Part shown: one piece after another, positions 1-8,935 of the stretch
Numbering within the stretch: position 1 is the first letter of the stretch
Layout: each line of letters begins with the position of its first letter
Notes under the pieces: generated by a model
Databases searched by the model: none
What the model saw: only the letters and a program-made list of their open reading frames with translations
Told to the model about the DNA's origin: nothing
Translations under genes and position numbers: made by a program
Assembly: GCF_014203795.1 (NCBI RefSeq)
Contig: NZ_JACHJU010000001.1
Span: 4,526,001 to 4,590,000, forward strand
Direction: 5' to 3'
DNA: 64,000 nucleotides
From: Streptosporangium album
GTDB lineage: Bacteria > Actinomycetota > Actinomycetes > Streptosporangiales > Streptosporangiaceae

Positions 1-2
1 AG

Positions 3-437
3 GCGATCTCGGCCATCGCGCGGCGCACGCGGGAGATGGTCCGCCGTCACCCCTGGCTGGTGGACCTCGTCTCCCGGCGGCCGAATGCCAGCCCCAACGG
101 ACTGCGGCACGCCGAGCAGTCGCTGGCCGCACTGTCGGCCCTGCCCCTCACGACGGAGCGGAGGCTGTGGATCATCGCCGCGGTCGACGACTACACCATG
201 GGTTCCGTGATCCGGGAGGTGATGCACACACCGCGCAGGTACGGAGGGGCGGAGGCGGAACGCGACGAACTGATGCAGCCCTATCTGCGCGAGCTCGTCG
301 GCAGCGGTGAGTTCCCCCACCTCGCGCCGCTGCTCGGAGGTGGCGTCCCGAACGCCGGTGGCGGTACCGACGAGGACTTCGAGCGCGGCCTACGCTGGCT
401 GCTCGACGGTATCGCGGGGGATCTCCTCCGGGAGTGA
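3..437 (+). CDS. TetR/AcrR-family regulator, C-terminal part (5' end outside window)
   Basis: The reading frame is open from the first bases of the window to the TGA ending at 437, so this is the 3' end of a gene starting upstream. The visible 140 or so residues carry no DNA-binding helix-turn-helix. They look like the helical ligand-binding and dimerisation domain of a TetR-type repressor, including a WIIAAVDDY helix, a charged alanine-rich helix and a closing segment FERGLRWLLDGI, which is typical of the TetR C-terminal domain found on tetracycline-type regulators. The family identity is inferred from this C-terminal pattern only. It ends 127 bases before the stop of the convergent TetR gene at 565, and no hairpin was identified between them. 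Confidence 0.6.
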   Translation, partial: AISAIARRTREMVRRHPWLVDLVSRRPNASPNGLRHAEQSLAALSALPLTTERRLWIIAAVDDYTMGSVIREVMHTPRRYGGAEAERDELMQPYLRELVGSGEFPHLAPLLGGGVPNAGGGTDEDFERGLRWLLDGIAGDLLRE

Positions 438-564
438 TCGGCGGTCTCGTGCCGCCTCCACCGCGGCATTGGCGCGCAGGAGGAGGCGGCGGTCATCGGC
501 GAAGAGCGCCTCCGGCCAAGCCCGCGGAGGGTGTCCTGGGCTGGACCGATCTTGTGACGGCCGC

Positions 565-1113
565 TCAGGCCACGCCATCGAGGACCGCCGCCACCGCCGC
601 CGCGGCGAAGTCGTCGTCGAGGGGGAGCCCCCGGAAGACCACGCGGAGCCACACCGCGCCGGCGAGCAGATCCATGATCAGCATGGGGTCGGCCGTGTCG
701 CGCAGTTCGCCGCGCCGCCTCGCGCGGTCGAAGACGGCGGTCTCCCTGGCCAACCGGTCGGCGAAGAAGTGCTGGGCCGCCGTGGCGAGTTCGGGATGGT
801 GTACGGCGGCGCCGAGTGCCGCCACCGCGACGTCGGCCGCCGGAGGCTGGGTGAGCAGCGCGATCATCCCGTGGACCAGCGCCTCCAGGTCCTTTCGCAG
901 GCTGCCGGTGTCGGGCGTCTCCATCGCGAGCAGGTCGGTCTCGACCAGCGCGGCGGCGAGCAGCGCCGCCTTGGAGGGCCACCACCGGTAGATCGTGGTC
1001 TTGTTGACCCCCGACCGCTCGGCCACCCCCTCCACGGTCAGCCCCTCGTACCCCCTGGTGGCGAGCAGTTCGAGCGTCGCCTGGAAGATCTGCTGTCCCT
1101 TGCGCGGTGCCAT
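565..1113 (-). CDS. TetR/AcrR-family transcriptional repressor
   Basis: A complete TetR-type repressor of 182 residues, starting at MAPRKG. The N-terminal helix-turn-helix is clear: residues about 7-50 contain IFQATLELLATRGYEGLTVE, then VAERSGVNKTTIYRWWPSK, the recognition-helix signature of the family. The remainder is a variable helical effector-binding domain. An in-frame ATG 39 bases further upstream was not chosen because it would lie inside the palindromic operator at 1127-1144 and adds residues before the usual family start. The gene is divergent from the hydrolase at 1188 and the two share a 74-bp intergenic region holding that operator, so the repressor most likely controls itself and the hydrolase. 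The ligand is unknown. Confidence 0.9.
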   Translation of the reverse strand: MAPRKGQQIFQATLELLATRGYEGLTVEGVAERSGVNKTTIYRWWPSKAALLAAALVETDLLAMETPDTGSLRKDLEALVHGMIALLTQPPAADVAVAALGAAVHHPELATAAQHFFADRLARETAVFDRARRRGELRDTADPMLIMDLLAGAVWLRVVFRGLPLDDDFAAAAVAAVLDGVA

Positions 1114-1126
1114 GGGCCGACTATAG

Positions 1127-1144
1127 CAACGCAACGGTGCGTTG
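1127..1144. promoter_or_regulatory. Probable TetR operator (18-bp palindrome)
   Basis: The arms CAACGCA and TGCGTTG are perfectly complementary around a 4-base spacer, ACGG. The site lies between the divergent TetR gene (start 1113) and the hydrolase gene (start 1188), where a repressor could block both promoters. Binding by this TetR protein is inferred from position and symmetry. Confidence 0.6.
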
Positions 1145-1187
1145 TGTTTCAATGGGCACGCCGTACCGTCACACGTGGAGGTCAGTG

Positions 1188-1913
1188 ATGTTGCCCGTCG
1201 TCTTCATCCATGGAATCCGGGTCAGCGCGACCATGTGGGGTCCCGTTCTCGCCCGTCTCGACCGGCCCGCGACGGCCGTGGACCTGCCGGGGCACGGAAC
1301 CCGCCGCGGTGAGCCGTTCTCGATGGACGCGGCGACCTCGGCGGTGGCGGACGCGATCGACGCGCTCGGCGGCCGGGCCCTCGTGGCGGGGCTGTCGCTG
1401 GGCGGCTACGTCGGCATCGCCGCCGCCGAACGCTTCCCCGGCCGGGTCGCCGGGCTGATGGCCATGGGGTGCACGTCCAGGAGTACGGCGATGGCCGGGA
1501 TCTACCGGTCCGTCGCGTCGGTCGCCGCGCGTCACCCGTCGCGCGCCAACCGGGTCAGCTCCTCCGTCCTCCGCCGCCTCCTGCCTGGCGCGGCCGGGGC
1601 GGCGATGGTGGCGGGAGGGCTGTCGTGCGAGGTGCTGCCGCAGGCCGTCGAGGCCGTCACCGGACACGACCAGCTCGCGGCACTGGCCGCCTACCCTGGA
1701 CGCGTGTGGCTGGTGAACGGCGCCCGCGACCCGTTCCGGGTCGGCGAGCGCGACTTCCTGCGCGCCTGCCGGGACGGGCGGCTGATCCTGATCCCCTGCC
1801 GGGGACATCTGGGCGTGATGCGGGATCCGGGACCGCTGGCCCGGCTGGTGGGCGACCTGTGCGATCAGGCCGACCGGCCGGTGAGGGCGGTGGCGACGCC
1901 GAGTCCCAGGTAG
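1188..1913 (+). CDS. Alpha/beta-hydrolase fold protein
   Basis: A 241-residue alpha/beta hydrolase starting at MLPVVFIHG, chosen because GTGGAGGTCAG gives a good ribosome site just upstream; the open frame extends further back but through the TetR operator region. The oxyanion-strand motif FIHG is at residues 5-8, the nucleophile elbow is GLSLGG near residue 70, a candidate acid lies in NGARDPF and the catalytic histidine in CRGHLG close to the C-terminus. The substrate cannot be told from sequence; small-molecule ester, lactone or similar hydrolysis fits the family. It is divergent from a TetR repressor, so it is probably an inducible enzyme. Its last 49 bases overlap the 3' end of the convergent LysE-type gene. 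Confidence 0.85.
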   Translation: MLPVVFIHGIRVSATMWGPVLARLDRPATAVDLPGHGTRRGEPFSMDAATSAVADAIDALGGRALVAGLSLGGYVGIAAAERFPGRVAGLMAMGCTSRSTAMAGIYRSVASVAARHPSRANRVSSSVLRRLLPGAAGAAMVAGGLSCEVLPQAVEAVTGHDQLAALAAYPGRVWLVNGARDPFRVGERDFLRACRDGRLILIPCRGHLGVMRDPGPLARLVGDLCDQADRPVRAVATPSPR

Positions 1914-2485
1914 ACGATTCCGCTGAAGTTACGGAGCAGGCCTGAACGGCCGCGCAGTCGCGTGCCGAGCGCACCGGCGCTCACAGCGTAGATCATGTCG
2001 GAGACCAGGCCGAGGATCAGGAGGGTGCCTCCCAGGATCACGATCTGCAGGGGCACCGATCCCGCCTCCAGGTGCACGAACTGCGGCAGGAGCGCCAGGA
2101 AGAACAGGATCACCTTGGGATTGAGCACGTTGACGACCATGCCTTCGAGGAAGATCGCGCGCAGCGGCTGCGGCGTGGTCTCCCGGGCGGTGAGCTGCTG
2201 CCTGCGGGTCAGCGTCCGGACGCCCAGATAGACCAGGTAGGCCACCCCGGCCCACTTGATCACATTGAAGAGCGCGGCGGACCGGGCGACCACGTAGGAG
2301 AGCCCGGCCGCCGCCGCGGCGATGTGCACCAGGGTGCCGGTCTCCACGCCGAACGCGCTCGCCATCCCGGCCGCCCGGCCCTGGGAGATGGCCCGGGTGA
2401 CGATGTAGAGGTGGTTCGGCCCGGGCACCATGACCAGTGCCAGAGACGCCACCGCGAAGATCAGGAATGTGGACGTGGGGACCAT
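1865..2485 (-). CDS. LysE/RhtB-family amino-acid exporter
   Basis: A 206-residue integral membrane protein of the LysE/RhtB/CadD superfamily, the usual length for the family. It begins MVPTSTFLIFAVASLALV followed by the family hallmark VPGPNHLYIV, where the PGP motif sits at the end of the first membrane segment. About six hydrophobic helices follow, with NVLNPKVILFFLALLPQF marking the second conserved block (NPK in the middle helix). The open frame runs a further 200 residues upstream, but that part is low-complexity Ser/Arg shadow coding, antisense to the ATPase gene, so the ATG at 2485 is used. The likely role is efflux of amino acids or similar compounds. Its 3' end overlaps the convergent hydrolase by 49 bases. 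Confidence 0.88.
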   Translation of the reverse strand: MVPTSTFLIFAVASLALVMVPGPNHLYIVTRAISQGRAAGMASAFGVETGTLVHIAAAAAGLSYVVARSAALFNVIKWAGVAYLVYLGVRTLTRRQQLTARETTPQPLRAIFLEGMVVNVLNPKVILFFLALLPQFVHLEAGSVPLQIVILGGTLLILGLVSDMIYAVSAGALGTRLRGRSGLLRNFSGIVYLGLGVATALTGRSA

Positions 2486-2591
2486 GGGTCCGACCCTAGG
2501 CCCGCTCCGGTCCCCACTGTCAGGACCATTCACGGGTGCCGTCTGTGGACCATTCGGTTCACTGCCGGCATGTCGTGGCATACTCGCCGAC

Positions 2592-5342
2592 GTGGGGTGG
2601 CAGAAGGAGCAGAGCGTTCTTATCGGGCGGTTGGTGGAGCTCGACCGCCTGACAGCCGTCCTCGACTCGGCCGCCGGTGAGCTGGCCGGGGTGGCCCTCG
2701 TGGGCGGTGACGCGGGCATCGGCAAGACCCGGCTGGTGACGGAGCTGGGGGAGCGGGCCAGAGCCGCCGGCTTCGCCGTACTGGTCGGACAGTGCGCCGA
2801 GCTCGGCGACGCGCTGCCGTACCTGCCGCTGGCCGACGCCCTGCGCGGCGCGCGGGGAGAGCTGCGCGCCGCACTCGACGCCCGGCCCGTCCTCGGCAGG
2901 CTGCTGCCCGAGAGCGCGGACCTCGGCTCGGAGACCACTTCCGGTCTCACCCAGCAGCAGCTCTTCGGCTCGATGCTCGGATTCCTGGCCGCGCAGCCCG
3001 TGCTGCTGATCCTGGAGGACCTGCACTGGGCCGACCAGTCCACCCGTGACCTGCTGGTCTTCCTCAGCCGGATGCTGCAGACCGAGCGTGTCTGCCTGGT
3101 CGGCACCTACCGGACCGACGATCTTCACCGCCGCCACCCGCTGCGCCGGGTCCTCGCCGAGCTCAAGCGCCTCCCCTCGGTGACGGCCGTCGAGCTGAGT
3201 CCGCTCGACCGCGGCGAGATGGCCGACTATCTGGCCGCCCTCGGCGGCAACGACGCTCAGATGATCAGCGAGGTCCTCGATCGCGCCGAGGGCAACCCGT
3301 TCTACGCCGAAGAGCTCCTGGAGGCCGCGACCGAGGGCTCCGCGATGACCGACGGTCTGGCGGGCCTGCTGCTCTCCCGCGCGGAGCTGCTCTCCGACGC
3401 GGCCCAGCAGGTGCTCCGGGGTGCGGCCGTCGCGGGCCGCCGGGTCGACCACGACCTGCTCCGGGAGGCCTCCGGCCTGGAGGAGCTGGCCTTCGAGGAG
3501 GCCATGCGGGAGATCGTCTCGCGCGGGCTGCTCCGTCCCAGCGGGGAGTACGGCTACGCCTTCCGGCACGCCCTGCTCCAGGAGGCCGTCTACACCGACC
3601 TGCTGCCAGGTGAGCGGATCCGGATGCATTCGGCGTTCGCCGGCCTGCTCACCGCCCGGAAGGGGGCGGCCGCCGAGCTCGCCTATCACTACCTGGCCGG
3701 GCACGACCTCGCCGAAGCCCTGTCCGCCTCGGCCGAGGCCGGGCGGCGGGCCGAGCGTCTCGGCGCGCCCGCCGAGGCGCACCGCCATTTCGAGCAGGCG
3801 CTCGGCCTCTGGGACCGGGTCCCCGAGGCCGAGCGCCTCGCCGGGACGGACCGTGTCCGGCTCGTCCTGCGCACCGCCGCCGCGGCGGCCGACATGGGTG
3901 ACAACCACCGGGCCATCGCCCAGCTCCGGGAGATCCCCCCGTCGGCCGAGGCGAGTGAACGGCTCGCCTACTACCTCTACGACTCCGACGACGTTCCGGC
4001 GGCGATCGTGGCCGCCGAGGCGGCTGTGGCCGCGGCCCCTCCCGGGACCCCCGTCCTCGCCAGGGCGCTGGCCACCCTCTCCCGCGCGCTCAGCTGGGGA
4101 GTGCGGCAGCCGGAGGCCAGGCTCCTCGCCGACCGCGCGCTGGAGGTCGCCAGGGCCACGGGGGCGAGTGACGCGGAGAAGGGCGCGATGATCGTGCTGG
4201 GCTCCTGCGCGGAGTTCGAGGGTGATCTCGCCCGCGCGGAGGAGCTGTTCGGCGCCGCCGCCGTCCGGGACTCCGGCGACCTGGCCATGGACCTGCGCGC
4301 GATCTTCCAGCATGCCCGGATTCAGTTCGAGCGCGGCTCCATGACCGCCGCCGCCGTGGCCGCCGACCGGGGTGTCCTGCTGGCGACGGAGACCGGGCTC
4401 TCCTGGAGCACGTACGGAACCGACCTGCGGTTCCTCCAGTTCCTGATCCATTACATGGCGGGGGAGTGGAACCAGGCCCGGGAGACGGCCGCCGGATTCG
4501 GCACGCGTGTCGGCAAGACCCCCGAGGCCGTTCTCTCCTCCTTTGCGCTGTTCGTCGAGGTCGCCATGGGGATGCCCGTGGTCGAGGAGCGGCTGACCTG
4601 GCTCCGGCCGTTCTGGTCGGACTCCCTGGTCGCCTACATGTCCCGGGGGCTGGCCGCCGAACACGCTCTGTGGCGACAGGAGCCGGAGCCGGCCCTGGAA
4701 CACGCGACCGCCGTTCTCGACGCCACCGACCCCGCCGACGTGGGCAACGTCCGCATCAGCGCGGTCGCGCTGTGGGCGCTGGCCGATCTGGGCCGCTCCG
4801 ACGGCGCCGACGAGCTGCTCGCCCGCGCGCGGCGGGCGGCCCGGCCCAGGATGGGCTTCGAAGGGCACGCCTGGCTGGCGCGGGCGGAGGCCGAGTGGCA
4901 TCGCGTGCACGGCCGTGCCGACGTCGAGGCGTGGCGGGCGGTGGTGGAGGGGTTCGGTGCCGGGTCCGTCTACGAGACCGCGCGTGCCCGTTGGCGGCTG
5001 GCCGAGGCGTTGCTCGTCTCGGGCGACCGCACCTCGGCGCTGGAGGAGTGGGAGCGCGCGGTCGAGGCCGCCGAGTCGTTGGGCGCCCGGCCGCTGGGCG
5101 CCGCCCTGGCGGAGCTGGGCCGCCGGGCCCGGTTCACCTCGAGTCAGGCGGGGCCGCTCACCAGCCGCGAGCAGGAGGTGCTCGCACTGGTGTCTGAGGG
5201 GCTGCCCAACCGTGAGATCGGCGAGCGGCTGTTCATCGCGCAGAAGACGGTGAGTGTGCACGTCTCCAACATCCTCGGCAAGCTCGGCGTCTCCTCCCGC
5301 ACCCAGGCCGCCGCCGTGGCTCGCAGGGAGGGCCTGCTGTAG
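2592..5342 (+). CDS. Large LuxR-family (LAL-type) ATPase transcriptional regulator
   Basis: About 916 residues with the LAL/MalT-like architecture. An N-terminal STAND-type ATPase starts with IGRLVELDRL, has Walker A GGDAGIGKT (K45) and a Walker B-like LLILEDLHWAD near residue 140. The middle is a long alpha-helical TPR-like region, and a C-terminal LuxR helix-turn-helix (LTSREQEVLALV to the end) contains the typical NREIGERLFIAQKTVSVHV. The start is taken as the GTG at 2592 (VGWQKEQ); longer in-frame starts would run back into the divergent exporter gene and lack homologous-looking sequence. Such proteins are ATP-dependent activators responding to a ligand or partner protein. The target is unknown. 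It is divergent from the LysE exporter 106 bases away, which is a possible target. Confidence 0.9.
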   Translation: MGWQKEQSVLIGRLVELDRLTAVLDSAAGELAGVALVGGDAGIGKTRLVTELGERARAAGFAVLVGQCAELGDALPYLPLADALRGARGELRAALDARPVLGRLLPESADLGSETTSGLTQQQLFGSMLGFLAAQPVLLILEDLHWADQSTRDLLVFLSRMLQTERVCLVGTYRTDDLHRRHPLRRVLAELKRLPSVTAVELSPLDRGEMADYLAALGGNDAQMISEVLDRAEGNPFYAEELLEAATEGSAMTDGLAGLLLSRAELLSDAAQQVLRGAAVAGRRVDHDLLREASGLEELAFEEAMREIVSRGLLRPSGEYGYAFRHALLQEAVYTDLLPGERIRMHSAFAGLLTARKGAAAELAYHYLAGHDLAEALSASAEAGRRAERLGAPAEAHRHFEQALGLWDRVPEAERLAGTDRVRLVLRTAAAAADMGDNHRAIAQLREIPPSAEASERLAYYLYDSDDVPAAIVAAEAAVAAAPPGTPVLARALATLSRALSWGVRQPEARLLADRALEVARATGASDAEKGAMIVLGSCAEFEGDLARAEELFGAAAVRDSGDLAMDLRAIFQHARIQFERGSMTAAAVAADRGVLLATETGLSWSTYGTDLRFLQFLIHYMAGEWNQARETAAGFGTRVGKTPEAVLSSFALFVEVAMGMPVVEERLTWLRPFWSDSLVAYMSRGLAAEHALWRQEPEPALEHATAVLDATDPADVGNVRISAVALWALADLGRSDGADELLARARRAARPRMGFEGHAWLARAEAEWHRVHGRADVEAWRAVVEGFGAGSVYETARARWRLAEALLVSGDRTSALEEWERAVEAAESLGARPLGAALAELGRRARFTSSQAGPLTSREQEVLALVSEGLPNREIGERLFIAQKTVSVHVSNILGKLGVSSRTQAAAVARREGLL

Positions 5343-5366
5343 CCGCCCGCCGGGGCGGTGCGGCTA
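5340..5366. terminator. Bidirectional hairpin terminator between convergent genes
   Basis: TAGCCGC at 5340-5346 pairs with GCGGCTA at 5360-5366, with further GC pairing inside. The hairpin includes the stop codons of both convergent genes. It has no T-tract, which is common in high-GC actinomycetes. Confidence 0.55.
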
Positions 5367-5786
5367 GCCTTCGCGGGTGGCCAGGGCCAGGGTGCGGACG
5401 ACCTGGATGAGCTCGGCCGGGTCGAACGGCTTGGTGAGGTAGGCGTCGACTCCGATGTCGAGTCCCCGGCGCTTGTCGTCGTCCTGCGCCCGCGCGGTGA
5501 TCAGAACCACCCTGATGTGGCGGGTCCCCTCGTCACCCCGCAGCCTGGTGGCGGTCATCCAGCCGTCCAACCTGGGCATCATCACGTCGAGTGTGATCAC
5601 GTCGGGCATCACCTCAAGCACCCGATCAAGGCAGTCCTGCCCGTCGTAGGCGGTCTCCACCTGGAATCCCTCCAAGGTCAGGTTGACCGCGATGAGTTGC
5701 CGGATGACCTCGTCGTCATCCACCACCAATACCTTGCCCGGAACGTCGTCCACGGCCGTGAGGCTAACTCCTCCCAACCGGGTCAT
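5364..5786 (-). CDS. Stand-alone response-regulator receiver protein
   Basis: A single CheY-like receiver domain with no output domain. From the ATG at 5786 it is 140 residues: acidic triad DDDE near residues 23-26, phospho-acceptor D67 in ITLDVMMPR, T97 in VVLITARA, and K119 in YLTKPFD. All phosphotransfer residues are intact. An alternative GTG start at 5753 (VDDVPGKVL) lies 14 bases behind a GGAGGAG sequence and would give a protein closer to the bare receiver fold; the true start is not settled. No histidine kinase is adjacent. Stand-alone receivers act by protein-protein contact or within phosphorelays. Confidence 0.85.
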   Translation of the reverse strand: MTRLGGVSLTAVDDVPGKVLVVDDDEVIRQLIAVNLTLEGFQVETAYDGQDCLDRVLEVMPDVITLDVMMPRLDGWMTATRLRGDEGTRHIRVVLITARAQDDDKRRGLDIGVDAYLTKPFDPAELIQVVRTLALATREG

Positions 5787-6060
5787 GCGCGATTTTCGGC
5801 GGATGCGTACGGACAGGTATCCCCTGGGGACAGATGTCACCGGGAGTGAGCAGGTCTTCCCGGGCTCCTGCGACGGTCGGGACCGGCGAGGTGACCTCTG
5901 GTGATCCGTCGCCGATCCCCTGGCACGGCGCGGCCCTCGTCACCCGTGGACCTGTGGACAGTCCGGTGTTTCTCCACAGAGTTCGGTTCGGCTCCTTGAA
6001 GGGCTCTCCGCCCCGCGCATCCTGAGGCCTCGATCGTTCATCGAGCCAGGGAGGGCACGC

Positions 6061-7077
6061 ATGATCACGACAGTTCTCACCACCACCGTCCTTGTGACGG
6101 CTCTCACCGGGAGCAGCCCCCAGGCGCCGGCGGCCCGCCTCTGCTCGCAGGTCGCCGATGCCTGGAGACCTCTGCTGTCCGGCGCGGAGCTGCCTGACGG
6201 CTTCCAGACGTGGTTACGAGAAGTGGTGCGCTTCGCGCTCACCACCGCCTGCGAGCCTGGCCGCACGGGCCCGGAATCCCCGACGTCGGCCACCCGCGTC
6301 GGCACTGGAGACGACACTTCCGTCCCGGGCGCCCCCGGGACGGCGGATGCCGCCGAGTCCTCCAGATCAGGTGCGCTGGACATCGACGGACCTTCCGATC
6401 CTGCCCGAGGTGCGTCGACCGACATCAACGGGCTCTTCGGCCCCTCTGCGGACCCATTCCCCGACGCCATCGAACCCTCCGGCTCCGCAGGAGGCACGTC
6501 GTCCCCTGGCATCACCGCATCCTCCGGTCCTTCCGGACCCGCTTCCCCCGATGTCGCCGGTTCTTCCGGATCCCCGTCCTCCTCGCGGGGCCACCGGCCC
6601 GCCGTCTCCTCGGAGAAGCCGGCGGAGTTCGGAGCGACCCGTCCCCCATCCACGTCCTCCCGCTCACGCCGACTGTCGCCGGGGCAGACCGCGGTGGCGG
6701 CGGCGCTCCGCCACATCGGCAGGCCGTACGTCTGGGGCGGTGGTTCCGGTGAGGGCCCGACCGGGGGCGGCTTCGACTGCTCAGGACTTGCCCTGTACGC
6801 CTGGTCCAAGGCGGGGACCGCACTCAGCCACTACACCGGAAGCCAGTTCAGGCAGGGGCGCCGCGTGCCGTTCTCCCAGCTCCGTCCGGGAGACCTGGTC
6901 TTCTTCGGCGGCGGCACCGGAGACCCCACCCACGTGGGCGTCTATGTGAAGGACGGTGTCATGGTGCACGCGCCGAAGCCCGGAGACGTCGTCAGGACGA
7001 CGAACTTCGCCGACTCTCCCTACTACCGTGCGCGCTACCGTGGGGCCATCCGTCCGGGCTCCCGGACCTCCGCCTGA
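6061..7077 (+). CDS. Secreted NlpC/P60-family cell-wall hydrolase
   Basis: 338 residues. A short hydrophobic N-terminus (residues 1-16) followed by SSPQAPAA looks like a compact signal peptide. A Ser/Pro/Gly-rich low-complexity linker spans about residues 70-205, probably crossing the cell wall. The C-terminal NlpC/P60 papain-like domain (about 206-330) has the catalytic C240 in GGFDCSG, H291 in PTHVGVY and third polar residue H303 in MVHAPKPGD. Family members cleave peptide stems of peptidoglycan, usually D-gamma-Glu/diaminopimelate bonds. A strong ribosome site, GGGAGGG, lies just before the ATG. It stands alone as a single gene; its 220-base leader was inspected for a c-di-AMP (ydaO) riboswitch and none was recognised. 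Confidence 0.9.
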   Translation: MITTVLTTTVLVTALTGSSPQAPAARLCSQVADAWRPLLSGAELPDGFQTWLREVVRFALTTACEPGRTGPESPTSATRVGTGDDTSVPGAPGTADAAESSRSGALDIDGPSDPARGASTDINGLFGPSADPFPDAIEPSGSAGGTSSPGITASSGPSGPASPDVAGSSGSPSSSRGHRPAVSSEKPAEFGATRPPSTSSRSRRLSPGQTAVAAALRHIGRPYVWGGGSGEGPTGGGFDCSGLALYAWSKAGTALSHYTGSQFRQGRRVPFSQLRPGDLVFFGGGTGDPTHVGVYVKDGVMVHAPKPGDVVRTTNFADSPYYRARYRGAIRPGSRTSA

Positions 7078-7160
7078 CAGCGTCGGTGCCCCCGAGATCA
7101 CCTACTTCGCGCTGCGAGTGTCAGTTCCCCTCCAGATGCTGGTAATCTAATCACTCGTTG

Positions 7161-7232
7161 GCCCCCTTAGCTCAGGGGATAGAGCACCGGCCTCCGGAGC
7201 CGGGAGCGCAAGTTCGAATCTTGCAGGGGGCA
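7161..7232 (+). tRNA. tRNA-Arg, anticodon CCG
   Basis: A full cloverleaf can be drawn. The acceptor stem is GCCCCCT/AGGGGGC with discriminator A, the D-stem is GCTC/GAGC, and the anticodon stem CCGGC/GCCGG encloses loop CTCCGGA, which puts CCG at positions 34-36. The variable loop is short and the T-stem GCAAG/CTTGC carries loop TTCGAAT. It reads CGG codons. No CCA is encoded. Confidence 0.96.
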
Positions 7233-7281
7233 CTTGATCTTGACCAGCGGTTCCGGCCGCTGACCAGGGCAAACATTGTAC

Positions 7282-7321
7282 GAACGGGCGGGCCTCCAGT
7301 CTCACGGAGTCCCGCCCGTTC
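7282..7321. terminator. Hairpin downstream of tRNA-Arg
   Basis: GAACGGGCGGG at 7282-7292 pairs perfectly with CCCGCCCGTTC at 7311-7321 around an 18-base loop. It lies 50 bases after the tRNA and is a good candidate for its transcription terminator. Confidence 0.6.
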
Positions 7322-7686
7322 TCGTTGATGCTCGCTGGCCGTGGGCCAGTTATGGGCCACGATAGGGCTTGCATCCAAGCCTCGAACGGTGAGGCGGCCC
7401 CCCTGCCACCTGTGCTTCATCAGATGCGATTGAGGTCAGCGAGTCAGCAGATCCGCCGGATCAACCAGGTGCTGATCGATCGTCGGCGGCCACGATCAGT
7501 GTGATCGCCTGTGGTGCGCTGGATGGTGATGGACTTGTGGCAGTCGGCATGGCCCCCAGTCGTGGAAGGCTGCCCGGTCGAGTGAGTCGGTAGTGGACTG
7601 GTCGCCTGGCGGGCACGCCGGAAGGCCTCGCGCTCCAGAGCGGCCTGCAACTGCTGGGTCCGTCGCCATGCTGACGGGCCCAGCAC
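7322..7686. other. No supported gene; probable decayed mobile DNA
   Basis: Open frames here are short and their translations do not resemble any family I recognise. The position between a tRNA gene and a broken transposase suggests accumulated insertion debris. No attachment-site duplication of the tRNA 3' end was seen in this window. Confidence 0.4.
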
Positions 7687-8934
7687 TCAACACGGCCGGT
7701 CCCGGCCGCCGAGCAGTTCCAGGGTGCACGCGTAAGCAAGCGTCACTCTGTCTCGGCTGATAAGCGGAGCACTGGGTGCAGCCCTGACGTTCGCCTGTCT
7801 TTGACCGGTCACCGAACATGGTCGGGGGCGATCGCCGATCCAGTGCCTCGTACCTCGGCACCGGCTCGCTGAGCATCTTGAGAAGTGTCCGGTACGCGGC
7901 GGGTGTGCCAAATCCTGTAGAACGCCGACGCTACGGCCACACCAACCACGATTCGTTATGGAAGCACTACCTGCCGACCGACTAACGTGATGTTCGCCTG
8001 CCAGCTCACGCGGAACACGCCCGACCCCAGCGCGTCCGGGGCGGCCGACGGTCCGGGAGCGCTGGTCGCGTGATCGAGCCTGACCTTGACCGGCGGCTGG
8101 TCCACCAGCGAGCAACCGGCGGCCAGCAGCACGGCGCGCGGCGCCGTTACCCACCTCACGGGCAGCCGGGCCGGAACCGGCGGGCATTTGCCACGGAATC
8201 TCCCTTGCGAGCGGATGATTCAGCAGCGTGGGCTGGTTGCCCTTGACGATGAACAGGTAGTGGCCGCCCGCCTCGACGATCTGCCGGGCGTGTTCGTGCT
8301 GGGTGTGCAGGGCGTCAGCGGTGATCATCACGCTCGACAGATCCAGTCCGGACAGCAGGGGCGTGAACGCGGGGATCTCGTTGCTGGCCTCGACCTGCCG
8401 TTGGGCGAGGGCGGTCTGGGTGTCGTGGCGGGTGGCGGCCAGCAGGTGCACCGTGGTGTCGGTGGTGCGGCTGCCGCGCAGGGTCTTGCCGTCCACGGCC
8501 AGGCCGGCAAGCTCGGTCCGGCTTGAGGACCGGCTGCTCGTGGTGGCGGGTGGGGCGCATGCGGCGAGCGAGGCCAGGTAGCCGCAGGTGGCGGTGTCGA
8601 AGGCGTCGCCGTCCAGGCGGGCGAGGAGCCGTCCCAGGGTGCTGGCGGCCAGGCGTGGCGGGCCGGGCAGACCGGCTCGGGCGCGCAGCTCTGGGTCGTA
8701 CCCGGCGATGATGCGGGTGATCTTTGCCAGTGATGTTGCTCCGCCGAGTACAGCGAGCAGGGCTAACGCGAGCAGCGGGCCGAGCCGGTAGCGGCGTCCC
8801 CGGCGGCTGCGCGGGTCGGGCAGCGTATCCAGCACCTCGGCTAGGGCCGGTAGATCGAGCAGGTCGGTCAGTGGGGCGGCGACGGTGACGTGCTCCAGGT
8901 GGCGGGCGAGCACGTCGATCGGGGATGATGGCAC
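7687..8934 (-). pseudogene. ISAs1-family DDE transposase, C-terminal half destroyed
   Basis: The start is probably the GTG at 8934 (VPSSPIDVLARHLEHV). The first 250 or so residues (8934 down to about 8190) match the ISAs1/H-repeat transposase pattern: LLDLPALAEVLDTLPDPR, RYRLGPLLALALLAVL, then the first catalytic Asp in LAVDGKTLRGS, the second in MITADALHTQ, and YLFIVKGNQPTL. After IPWQMPAG the frame stays open but turns into unrelated arginine/glycine-rich sequence; the expected final block with RGHWGIEN and the catalytic Glu is absent from all frames nearby. The element is therefore inactive. A sequence in another frame around 7956-8110 (VDQPPVKVRLDH) may be part of a different gene that replaced the transposase end. 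Confidence 0.75.
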
Positions 8935-8935
8935 G

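Noticed and set aside
2486-3106. Upstream extension of the LysE exporter by about 200 residues
   Set aside because: Ser/Arg/Pro-rich and antisense to the ATPase; the LysE fold begins cleanly at the ATG at 2485.
2559-5261. 900-residue minus-strand open frame
   Set aside because: Exactly antisense to the LuxR-type ATPase; rich in Gly/Arg/Pro/His with no domain pattern. A high-GC shadow frame.
5841-6060. Possible ydaO-type c-di-AMP riboswitch before the NlpC/P60 gene
   Set aside because: Such genes often carry one in actinomycetes, but its conserved GGGG/ACCG cores and pseudoknot blocks were not found.
7444-7739. Short minus-strand frames after the tRNA as replication or integrase remnants
   Set aside because: No integrase RHRY or replication-initiator motif could be seen.
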